Of a DNA stretch of 64,000 nt, positions 26,901 through 37,449 are shown piece after piece; within the stretch, counting starts at the first letter, position 1, and each line of letters starts with the position of its first letter. A program made the translations under genes and the position numbers. This DNA is from Panonychus citri (Eukaryota; Arthropoda; Arachnida; Trombidiformes; Tetranychidae). Below the pieces are notes generated by a model. That model saw nothing but the letters and a program-made list of their open reading frames with translations. It had not been told where the DNA came from and did no database searches. The stretch is taken from positions 186,001 through 250,000 of the forward strand of contig NW_026515406.1 of assembly GCF_014898815.1 (NCBI RefSeq), given 5' to 3'.

Positions 26901-28570
26901 TATAAATTAATTTAATCAACTATCCGTACATATAATCAAATAATCAGAGTAACAATTAACTAACAATCTAAATTTTCCCAAAGATAATCTGAAAGGTCAA
27001 TCATAATCAGACTGGCCACCCACTCAAATACAATATAATATATATATCGATGATTAATTCAGCCTCAGGGCAATTGAAAATGAAGATGATGATGATGAAA
27101 ATGATACTTTAAAGGTGTGGTCATCGATGGGCTATCTTATTGAATCCTACACATTTTTAATCACCATCATAATCATTGTTACATTTTAACATGAATCAGA
27201 TTAACAGGTAAACACATTGATTAAAATGATTCTCATGGATGATAATTATTATCATGATAATCATCATGTTATCCCTAAGGTTTTAAATGAGCTAACATGA
27301 TGATAGAGATGAAAATTTAATATTAAACAACAGGAATTGATGTTAAGGTCAATAGAGTAATTTAATTTTGATCATATCAAATTAATCTCAATTTATCCAG
27401 ACACCAATTCACATTTAGCTAATTATCACCATCATCATAATGCTTCAAGTATTCAACTTATGAGAAGGTGATTCCTAAATGATTATCATGATTATCTTGA
27501 TGGTTATAATGATTATTACGTGTTAATTGTGGCCCTCAAAAAGTAATCAAAAAGAAGAGAAATTTAAAAGGAAGAGAAAATTAAAAGTTCGATTGACGAT
27601 TAGAACTTTTTTTTTCTTCTTCTTCCTCTCTAACTTGATAATCTTTTACAACGATTATCGTTACAACGATTCTATGACGAAATGAAATAATTGTTGTTGA
27701 TTTAACAACTACAATGATTAATGATTAAAGAATTAATCTAGAAAAAGTTTACCTTTAATTGTTTAAAATACTTTTAACGATAATTAAACTAATCATCATC
27801 ATTAGTATAAACTGACAGGTCGAAAAGTAATAGAAGAGAAAAAGTTTTTTTTTCTGTTGTTCTAATTAGTTTACAAGAAACCATTTCGATTTATAAAATT
27901 GATTAATGATTATGATGATAATTTGTCAACTTGTCAAAACGATTAAGGTACTTAAATTGTTGTTAGACAACAATTAACTCAATTATGTAGAATAAAAAAT
28001 TTATTATTAAACGTTGGGGTTGATAGTAAAGTCCTAACGTCAATATCACAACGATTAAGATTCAATATCAAACAATTTGATTGAATTTAAATTGTCAAGG
28101 ACAATTAACTAATTTTTTTTACCGTTTTTCTTTTGCTGTCTAATTGTATGGACTAAAGGTAAATTAATAAATTGTTTTCCTCTTCAATTGTTTACAATTG
28201 TTGTCAATTAATTTGCAGGGAAAAAACCATTTACCTTTAAATCATGTGATTTTTAAATATCGATTAGAAAACAATTAAAAAAAACTGATTAAAGAAAGTG
28301 AAAAAATTAAACTTCTCAATGAAAAGTTAACATAATTGTCTCACTGTCTAGGCCAATTACTACTAATAATTAAAACTAATTGACTCTCATTGAGAAATTT
28401 AAAGTTAAACTTGTATCACCTTTTTTTTGTCTTAATTGCGCCAACAATCAAAGGAACCAAAATCTCATTGACACTTAAGATTTTCTGTAAAAGGAAAGAT
28501 GATGATGAGAAGAAGAGGAGGTGAAGGTGGAGGTGGATGATGAAGATGATGATGGATGAAAAAGAGAGGG
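23725..28570. other. Gene-free stretch
   Basis: CT and ATC tracts (23910-24330 and 24950-26500) alternate with AATTGT-rich DNA (24330-24950 and 26500-28480). E2F-like words lie at 23725 and 25571. No coding exon is supported. Confidence 0.55.
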
Positions 28571-29172
28571 AAAGTGCGAGAGGAACTTTAAGTGACCTTG
28601 AAAAAAAGTGAAAGAAAAAAGCTCCAAGAATCCATAGAGAAAAAAAAAAGAAAAAACTTTTTTTTGTCTGTTCTAAAGTTCTGAAGTTTTTTTTTGTTCT
28701 CTTTTCTTCTTACCTGGTTACCTGTGTGTATAAATATAGAGATATTTGTGTGTGTGTGCTTACCTGTGTTCATCCATCTACAGCAAAACTATTATATCGC
28801 TTGAAATCTGAGGCCATTGGCCGATGTTGGATTCGTTTTTTTTTCTTGCTCTTCAATACATAATATTGGAGTAGCTTCTGAGCATTGAAAACTTTGCTTC
28901 TGCTTCTGAAGCTTTTGTACTTACCTGTACCTTTTTCTTTCTTTCTCTCTTACTCTCTCCATCATCTTCATCATCATTCTCTTTCTCTTTCTCTCTTTCT
29001 TTTTTTCGGGTTGGTGCCCTCAAAACTTTTCCATCTCTCTTTTTCTCTTTCTTTTCTTACCTTTCGGTTCCCTCGCTTTTTTTTCTTACCTGTCTGAGTC
29101 TGAGTAACTTGATTTCCACCTTGTTTCTTACCTTTCTTTTCATCATCAATGTCTACTGTTGTTATTTCATGT

Positions 29173-29215
29173 TATCATCATAATCATCATCATCATCATT
29201 ATTATTATTATTATT
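29173..29215. repeat. (ATC)n/(ATT)n compound microsatellite
   Basis: ATC units pass into ATT units without a break, giving an apparent poly-Ile frame. Confidence 0.93.
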
Positions 29216-29660
29216 GTTATTATATTACTACCTTTGGTATTTTTATTATGTTTGCAATGTTATGGGAAAAAATTTCTTACCTGTAATATTAATGATATAT
29301 ACTTTTGGGTTGCATCATTGATTGGGGCTCATTTTGTTTATATATCATGATGATTGTGATGGTAAATGTGATTAGGTTAAATTGTACAATTAAATTAATC
29401 ATGTTTATACCAATTACCATTGTTAAAGTTATTTAAATATATCAATTTAACTTTTGTTTGGTCATAATGGTTGTTTAGTTGGAGACTTTAATTGTTTATA
29501 AGGTTAATTGGTTTTAGGTGTTAATTTGGTTCACGAGTTTAGTTGTTTTCGCTTAATTGTTGTTTAGTGATTAATGGCTGCTGATGATGATTAGTGGAAA
29601 GTTATTTCTCTCTCTCTCTCTTTCTCTCTATTTTGGTTTGTTTTGGTGTCGAAAAAAAGT

Positions 29661-29682
29661 TTTGGCGCGAAAAAAATGGCGG
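29661..29682 (+). promoter_or_regulatory. Palindromic E2F-like site adjoining a YY1/Pho-like site
   Basis: TTTGGCGCGAAA (29661-29672) matches the E2F consensus TTTSSCGC on both strands. AAAATGGCGG (29673-29682), directly next to it, matches the YY1/Pho core. Both are rare words in this AT-rich DNA. The ATG inside the second word opens a 16-codon frame with a signal-peptide-like sequence, too short to call as a gene. Confidence 0.45.
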
Positions 29683-30078
29683 TTAAAATTTTTCTTGTTT
29701 CTTTCATCTTTTGCTTGACCTTTTAATGATTAAAGGAATTTAGAGAATGTCCAAGAAGAATTTTTCTCTTTTCTTTTTCTTTTCCTTCGAAATATTCTCT
29801 TTCTATTCTTATTTATTACATAGAATGGGTTTTATAGCCTCAAGGTAGACAGAAAGAGGGAGCGAAATGGTTAGAAAGAGGAGGAAAGAGGTGACAAGAA
29901 TTGGAGAGAGAAGATGAAAAGGATGATTAAAGAAGATGAAAGGTAAACTTGAGAGATTTTCTTTTAACAGGTAACTGCGACTTTTTTGCGAAAGGAAAGA
30001 AAGAAGATGAAAGCATTTTTATTACAAGATCAGCCTCTCATCCTTCTTGTAGTAAGGTGGGACTCAACATCCTTTATT

Positions 30079-30121
30079 ATCATCATCATCATCATCATCA
30101 TCTCTCTCTCTCTCTCTCTCT
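30079..30121. repeat. (ATC)n(CT)n compound microsatellite
   Basis: Eight ATC units are followed directly by about ten CT units. An inverted counterpart (GAT-rich then GA tract) lies near 30278-30316. Confidence 0.95.
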
Positions 30122-30332
30122 TGAAATATGAGTTACCCTTTATTTTTGTGGTAATTCACGTGATTAAATAATCTAAACCTTGAAAATGGATGATAAAGTA
30201 GCTGTGGAAGTTGTATCATCATGATGATCATAATTTTCATCATCATAAGCCCGCCAAAAGTTGAAGAAAAAAAATGATGAATGATGATGAGACTTAAAGA
30301 AAGAGAGAGAGAGAGAAGTTGAAGAATCAAGT

Positions 30333-30346
30333 TTTTCGCGCGAAAA
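30333..30346. promoter_or_regulatory. Palindromic E2F-like site
   Basis: TTTTCGCGCGAAAA is a perfect 14-bp palindrome that contains the E2F consensus on both strands. A weaker relative (CCCGCCAAAA) lies at 30250-30259. Confidence 0.45.
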
Positions 30347-30453
30347 TAAAAGTTTATTCTTAATGAAAGATCAGGTAGGAGAATTTTTCTCTCTCTCAAA
30401 ATGGTATTATGAGTATTAGAAAAGAAAGAAAAAAAGAAAGAGAAGGAGGAGTA

Positions 30454-30498
30454 GAAGAAGAAGAAGAAGAAGAAGAAGAAGAAGATGATGATGATGAG
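30454..30498. repeat. (GAA)n(GAT)n compound microsatellite
   Basis: About ten GAA units followed by four GAT units; the Glu/Asp-rich translation is not evidence for a protein. Confidence 0.95.
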
Positions 30499-31448
30499 GG
30501 TAGAAGAAAGAAAACTCCAACTGAGAAGAAAAGGGCAACGAGCTCTTACTATTCATTCACAAATATTTTCATCTTTTTCTTCTTCATCCTCTTTTCCACT
30601 TCATCTTATTTACCTTTTTTCAACAGGTAAGTTGCAATTTCTATTGTATATGTCTACCTTGTTATCGGCTAAATAGTGACAACAAATCGCACTTTAAGAA
30701 AACCAGAGTTGAAATGACGAGATGATGAAGATAAGATGATGATGAGATGTGAAATTACATGAAAACCATGCAAGTACATGAAGATGAATGAATCACCAAT
30801 CAGAATTGGTCATTATCATGATCATGATAAACTCAAGGAAAAACAATTTAAATAAATTGAATAAATCATCTTTAAATTATGATTATACTTAATACTTTTT
30901 GACAAAAGATTGTCAATTAATTGTTAACTACGCAAATACCTCAATTATCATTTAAATTAATCACAATTAACACTTAAAATGAAAACAATGTTTCAAATAA
31001 AAAAAAAAGTTTCTCGAAATTACAATTATAATTATCATCTTTGTAATTGTTTATATTATTATTTTAATGAGAATCTTGATAATACTTGTAATGTAACATT
31101 GAAACTAATTATGATGATGATGATTGCTGATGATAACTGATTAACATACAGATAAATGATCAACAGTAACAATTAAATTAAGGTGGAGATGAGAATAAAT
31201 TTTTTCAACTAATTTGATGTGTTTTTTTTTCAATCAATAACAATAACAGTCAATCAAGATTATTAGACAAGTGATTTAGGGTGAGTTCATTAAATCATGA
31301 TTATTATTAACTTTGGTAATCAAGGTATTCTGATAATAATCATGATAATTGTTGGAGAGAAAAAAAAATTCCAGATTCAATGGCCTCCATCATTATCATC
31401 ATCATCAAGGTTTTTACCACCAAAAGTTACTTAGTATTAACTCTAGCA

Positions 31449-31464
31449 TTTCCCGCCATTTTTT
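31449..31464. promoter_or_regulatory. Overlapping E2F-like and YY1-like sites
   Basis: TTTCCCGCC (31449-31457) matches TTTSSCGC. The minus strand of CCCGCCATTTTTT reads AAAAAATGGCGGG, the same composite of E2F and YY1-like words as at 29661-29682. Confidence 0.4.
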
Positions 31465-32422
31465 CACATGTTCATGTTTTGATTTAGAATTCACTTTTTT
31501 TTTTACTTTTCGCTACAAATGACTGAGCAACTTTCTCACTCAACCTTTTTTTGTTCATCATCATCTTTGTCTTCTTCATCTTTTTTTATCATCCTTCCCA
31601 CCTTATCCTCCTCTTTATCCGCTCTTCCCTTTGTCTGGATCCATCGCTTCACTGATTCACTTGAAATGATATCAACGATCTTGCAAAAGGTTTATGTCAA
31701 TCTTCATGATGATGATAAAGATGATCAGGATGACGATAATGATGATAGTCCATTGGGATGATTGTTTGTATTTATCTCTCTCTCTCTCTTTCATCATCTT
31801 CATTCATCCTTATTGTGTCCTCCTTTTTTCTCTGACATCAACGATTTCTCATCATCTTTCAATCTTCATCAGATTGATTTCCTCTCTCTCTCTCTCTCTT
31901 CATCATCTTCAAGTTCATTGATCGATTCTGTTTCCATCATCATGATGATTTTATGATAATTTTATAATAGTTTCCTCGGTAATTATATGTATTGGAAATT
32001 GATGTTAATTGTTATCGTTGTTAACTTTTTATTGTTAATCATGTTTTGGGTTTTTTGCTTCTCGATTTGATTTGAGGTGAAAAACAAACAAACTTTCAAG
32101 GACAATTTATAAATTGTAATTAAATCTTTGGAGTAAAAAAAATCAACCTTGTTTAAATAACCCAACGTAATAATAGCAACGATAACAAACTGATAACAAT
32201 TAACTACCAGACAATGAAAAATATATATCATATCAAACAATCAACTGATAATAAGTAAAGAAAAATTAACTAACTAAATATATACACTGATTTTAGATTG
32301 TAACAACAAATATAAACAAGTTTATGGTAATTTTTTTTTCTCAAAACCTTTAATTACAATTAAGGTGATTGTTTAATGATAAACAATCAAGATAGAGAGA
32401 CATATAAATATATACACTACAT

Positions 32423-32453
32423 TTAATTGTTAATTGTAATTGTAATTGTAATT
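32423..32453. repeat. (TAATTG)n hexamer repeat
   Basis: A short tandem array of the same AATTGT word that is scattered through the window. Confidence 0.85.
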
Positions 32454-33100
32454 CAGTTTCCCAAGCACAAAAGGAAACAAACAAAATAAGATTAACCAAA
32501 AAAAAAAAGATCCAACAATCAACTAAGGACAGGATAAGACGACAAGCAAGTTGATTGATGATTTATTGTGATGATGATGATGATGATGATAATGATTAGG
32601 GATGGCAACAATTAGCATTTCATCAGTTGAAACATTAGCACATTTACATTCGTAACGAGTTATATATACTTATGGTAATTAAATTGTACATGAGTCTGTC
32701 ATTGAAATTGTAGTTAGTTGATTATATCCTTGTAACCTCAACTGTCAAGTTTAACTAACAAGACTCAATAATGATGATGATGATGATGATGAAGACAAGA
32801 AGATGATAAGTATGAGAGAGTGAGAGAGTGAGAGTGAGATGGAAAAGGTCATCATAACAGATAATAATCAAGATGATAAATTATGATGATAAGTAAGATA
32901 AAAGATGATGAATGAAGGTGTAGTTGTAATAGTAAAAAAAAAAGTTTGTCTTGTTTTTTTTTTCTTACGATTTTCATTAATATAAACTACCAAATATTTA
33001 ACATGAAGCAATTTAATTGCTTATAACAAAATCAATTTGATTGTTTTCAACAATTATAAATTGATTACCAATCAAATTATTGGGTAGTAAGTTAATTATA

Positions 33101-36100
33101 TTATGTTTTACTTTTATTATTATTGTTATTTGCACTATTATTATTGTTTTGATTGTTGGAGGTGATTCCAGATTGATTTAGATTATTGTTTTTCTTGGTT
33201 CGGTTAATTATATTATCGATCCATAAACGGTAGGCAGCGGTTTTCATATATACACCCGGTAAATTGGGTTCGGCACATTTTATCCCATGGGAAACGGTTC
33301 CAACTAATACCCAATGACCATTGGCACGTTTGACCATCAATGGTCCACCTGAATCACCTTCACATGAATCTTTACCACCATCGGTGTAACCTGCACATAA
33401 GAAGGTTGATTTTATCTCCTTATCATGCCCTGCGGCATCAAACATTTCTTGGCACTTATCATTAGCTAGAATCGGTAGTTTGACCACTTGTAAGATTGAA
33501 GGTATTGGTCCACCTAAAGTCCGAGAGAAAAAGAGACAACATTATTTTATCATTATCCATAATTAGAAGTTTATTCATTTCATTTTTTTTTTGTTCGTTC
33601 TCTTCCTCAACTGACCATAACTTAGTTTACCCCAACCGGCAACATGAGCTACTTGACCAACAAAATCTTCCCCTGGTTCAGGTAAACAAATTGGAACCAC
33701 ATGAGGTTGAACATCAAACGGCGATTCCAATTCCATGAGAGCGATATCGTTTTCAAAAGTGGACGGATTGTAATTTCGATGGACTATCATTCGTTTAACC
33801 GGCTTCTGAATTGGCTTCAGATTTTCAACATCTCCGGTCAGGTCATATTCACCGACAACAACCAATAGCGATCCCCAGAAACTGGATCATGAAACATGAA
33901 CAAGAAAATTGATTCACAGAAAAATCATAATAATAATAATAATCAGTTTGAGAAAAGAAAATTAAAGTTTTAAAGTAAAATCATAATCCATAATTAAGAT
34001 CAAGAATCAAGTTAACAACAATTTACGATTTAGTAACCAATCAGTTTACCCTAAAAAAAAAAATATTATATTAATTCAGTTTAAATGGTTGATTACAATT
34101 CACGATTTAAAAATCGTGTTCCAATTTTCTTATTATATAATTGAAAGAAAATCTCAATTTCCTCATTCTGATCATGATTATAATTCAATAATTACTTTTG
34201 ATTGTTATGTACAACAGACTATTGTTATATCATCATTATTATCAATGAGTTAATGATTACAATCAATAATAATTGATAATTGGCACTAATTTTTGTTCAA
34301 TCCCTAACTGTTGATTCACTTTCACCACTTCAAGATATTAATCATAATGTAAACTGTTAATTGTCCTACTTAATTTTTTTTTACTTTACTTTACTTGTTG
34401 ATCATTTTTAATTTAGAGTGAGTGTGAGTTGGTTAATTGTTAGTTGATTGTTGTTATATGAGTTGATTTTTTAATTTAATTTGCTGCGGTTTTTGGTTCA
34501 ATACTTTTTGATTGTTGTTGTTGTTGTTGTTGTTCTTGGTGACAATTGCTGATTGTTTTAAACTGTTTAATTGGAACAATTAAAGTTTTTTCTTTGCTAA
34601 TTTACAATTAATTTCTTATTAATCACTTACCCTGGTTGACAATGTGCTGCTGTTAAAACCCACCGGTGGTCAATTAAGACTCCACCACACTTGGTTTTCA
34701 TCCATAGGCCAAGCCAAGTTGCCTCTTTGATTAAAACCTTGTGGTCAATTAAAATTTTAATAACATGATTAAGTTAATTGTTGTTGTTTAATGTTGTTCA
34801 ATTGATTGATTCTGATAGACCATATCCTTGATCAATCAATTTCCTATCACTAACATTTAATTCAAAACAATTAATTTACTAAGTAGGTCAATTTAAACGG
34901 TAATTTCCCATTATTATTGATCAAACAATTAAACTAACAGTTGATTTAGTAATAATAATTAACATATTGCTTATAATTAACTTACAATTAATTCAATAAC
35001 AATCATTAATATTATAAATTTTTTTTTACTCAATCAATCTCAGTATTGTATTTAATTAAACTTAATCAATTGTTTGTAACATTTACAATCAGTTAATTGT
35101 GAGAGTTAAAAGTTTTCCCGCCTAAATTGTTAACTGTCCAAACAAAGGTGACAATTAACTAATTACATCAGATTGAATCAAGATAATTTATTGCTAATTA
35201 TTCAAAATTAAATTGATCAATTAATAAAGAGGAACCTCAAAATTTATAATCAGGAAGTTAATCATGATGAAATTAATCAACTACAATCAACTTGATAATG
35301 ATTAATTAATTTTAAATTAACCAACTAAATTGACTTGAATTAAATTTTCAATGAAAACCATTCAAATTAAACTAAAGTGATCAATGATTAAGCAAAAAGT
35401 AAAATTTATCAATAAACAATAATTATCAATTGATTGTTATTGATCAAAATTCAATGTTAATTTGATCATTGATTGTAATTTGCTAATTGTTGTTGATCTT
35501 GGAAATGAATTATATATTAGTAACAATTTAGTCTGAGGTTGATTTTGTTCAAATACGATTAATATTTGATTGAATACCAGGGTAATCAAGTTAATTTATT
35601 GTATGTTGATTAAGATAATTAATCGAGTTAATTAGTCAATTTAATTGTTAAAAGTGAATCAAATTACCTGCCAAGGCCATTCACCGAAATGAGCATTTCG
35701 ACCTCCAACAACTCGAGCCATCGACTTTAACGGACTAACCCCACAATCTGACAAGCGGAAGAAAAATGTTCACAATTAGTGACAATTAGCTCAAGTAATT
35801 AACCTCCACTTTGAGGAGTAAATTAATAAATTGTTGTGAGCTGTCATTTTAACAGTTACCTAATTTGTTGTTATAAGGTCTCTGGGTATTCATTACTTTG
35901 TTCAAAAGGTTACCAATTGTAACAGGTAATTCTGATGGTGTTGGTGTTGGTGTTGGAGTTGTGGTTGTGGTTGATGTTGTTGTTGAAAGGGAAATTGAAT
36001 TACTGTTCAGTAAATCAGTGAAAACGGTTGGTATTGGTGTTGGGGATGAAGCTGAAGATGGAGGTGCAGATGATGATGATGGTGGTGGTGATGGTGATGG

Positions 36101-37390
36101 TGATGGTGATTGAGTTTCTGTTACTATTACTGTTTCCGTAACGGTTTCAGTTGAAAAGGAAGATGAAGTTGATGAAGAAATAATTGTTGTCATTGGTTCG
36201 GTGTTTGTTATTGTTTCAGTTGATGTAGTTGGTTGGGTAGTTGTTGTTGGTGGTGCTGGAGGTGATTCGGTTGATGGTGGGTATGAAATATTACTAGAAG
36301 GTGTTAATATGGTTAATGGTTGGTCAACTTTTTGTGTTAGTTGTGTAGATGATGAAGATTCAGTTGATGTAACTGTCAATGGTTTAGATGTTGTAGTTAA
36401 CGTTGAACTTGAAGGAGATTGTGATGATATTATTGATGAAGATTCGGTAATAGTTGTTGGGATTGTTGTAGGTGTTGTTGTCGTTGTCGTAGTTGCTGTG
36501 GTCAATGTTGATAAGGATGAAGATGGAGACGGAGTGGTCATTGTCGATATATTTACACTAGGAAGAGTCGTTATCACCGTTGAATTAAGTGTTGATCGTG
36601 TTGTTGTTTCATTTGTTGATATTGGTGATGAAAGTGGTGATTGGGTGGTTGTTAATTTGATTGTTGTTAAGACTAAAGGTTTAGGTTGTATAATTGTTGT
36701 TGTTGATGGTGATGATGTTGTGTGTTGACTTGATGTTTGGACTATTGGTCTCGATGTTGTTGTTGAAGGAATCACAGTAACAATAGTTTGTTTTGTTACT
36801 AATGTTGGCAATTTAGTTGAATAAATATTTTGATTATGATTAATATTAACACTATTAAATTGATTAAATGGTTTAGGTTCATCACCCGGAAGTTGACAGC
36901 AACTTCCAGCATAAATTGTATCCTTACAAATACCAATTGGTTTACCTTTTGATTGTCTACACGCTAATGAGAACATACAAATCCCTTGATTACCTTTGGC
37001 ATCTGAACAAGTTATCGGTCTAATTGGTTTATTAATTGTATCACTATTAAAAGATGTAATATCAACCACAACCATTGAATTAGCAACAATTACGAATGAG
37101 AAAAAAATAATAATACTTAATACACTAAAATAAATACGATGATTTGATTGATGATAATTATTAACATTTGCTTTATGATTAGAATATAATTGATGATCAA
37201 TATGATTATGATTCTGTTGATGACAATGAAAGTGATTATCATGATGAGAATGATGATGAAATAGATGATGAAGGAAGCGGAACCAACACATGATGATGAT
37301 GATGATGATGATACCGATAGTGGTGTCGGTGGAAACGGAGGTCAATGTGGTGACGGTGTGAAGACGAAGGTGGTGGTGGTGGAGATTCAT
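33101..37390 (-). CDS. flz: Filzig/Stubble-like membrane-anchored clip-domain serine protease, 5 exons
   Basis: Exons in transcript order are 37390-35860, 35747-35668, 34737-34631, 33881-33616 and 33513-33101; all introns are GT-AG and the joined frame of 2397 nt encodes 798 residues. Residues 1-86 are His/Asn-rich and probably cytoplasmic. Residues 87-104 are a hydrophobic anchor. Cys128, 138, 144, 155, 164 and 165 form a clip (disulfide-knot) domain. About 190-500 is a Ser/Thr/Pro-rich stem. The activation cleavage is R522|VVGG. The S1 triad is His569 (TAAHC), Asp618 (ENDIAL) and Ser716 (GDSGG), with Asp710 giving trypsin-like specificity. An Asn-rich tail ends the protein. Stretches such as WLGL-KCGGVLI, VGEYDLTGD, CQEMFDAAGH and GTVSHGIKCA resemble Drosophila filzig as I remember it more than Stubble. 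In flies filzig acts in tracheal and cuticular apical matrix; the same role here is inferred. Met34 or a later Met could be the true start. Confidence 0.9.
34513..34535. repeat. (TTG)n microsatellite in a filzig intron
   Basis: TTG repeats in the intron between exons 3 and 4 of the protease gene. Confidence 0.9.
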
Positions 37391-37421
37391 CAGTTACATT
37401 CACTCATCCTAAGAAATTTTT

Positions 37422-37449
37422 ACTTTTTCTAAGACTTAGAAAAAAAAGT
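37422..37449 (-). other. Hairpin just upstream of the filzig-like start codon
   Basis: ACTTTTTCTAAG (37422-37433) is followed after one base by CTTAGAAAAAAAAGT (37435-37449). The arms pair closely, with a few unpaired A residues. If transcribed, it would sit in the 5' UTR about 30 nt before the ATG at 37390. Confidence 0.4.

Larger units (their letters stand above)
28571..32420. other. Gene-free stretch with promoter-like character
   Basis: Pyrimidine-rich DNA holding E2F-like and YY1-like words, a CCAAT-type palindrome GGCCATTGGCC (28812-28822), several TTACCTG words (28712-29278) and two strong plus-strand Y-tract-CAG|GTAA junctions (29970 and 30626). It could be a promoter or 5' region of a transcript whose coding exons are elsewhere. 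Confidence 0.35.

Noticed and set aside
29676..29726. 16-codon frame with a signal-peptide-like sequence at the YY1-like ATGGCGG
   Set aside because: It is too short, has no clear splice donor before its stop, and is equally explained by AT-rich chance sequence.
30409..30676. Two overlapping Glu- and Met-rich plus-strand frames
   Set aside because: They are translations of a (GAA)n(GAT)n microsatellite in different frames.
36201..36728. 175-codon plus-strand open frame, Val/Asp/Gly-rich
   Set aside because: It lies entirely opposite the Ser/Thr-rich stem of the protease; ACT/ACA-type codons on one strand leave the other strand free of stops.
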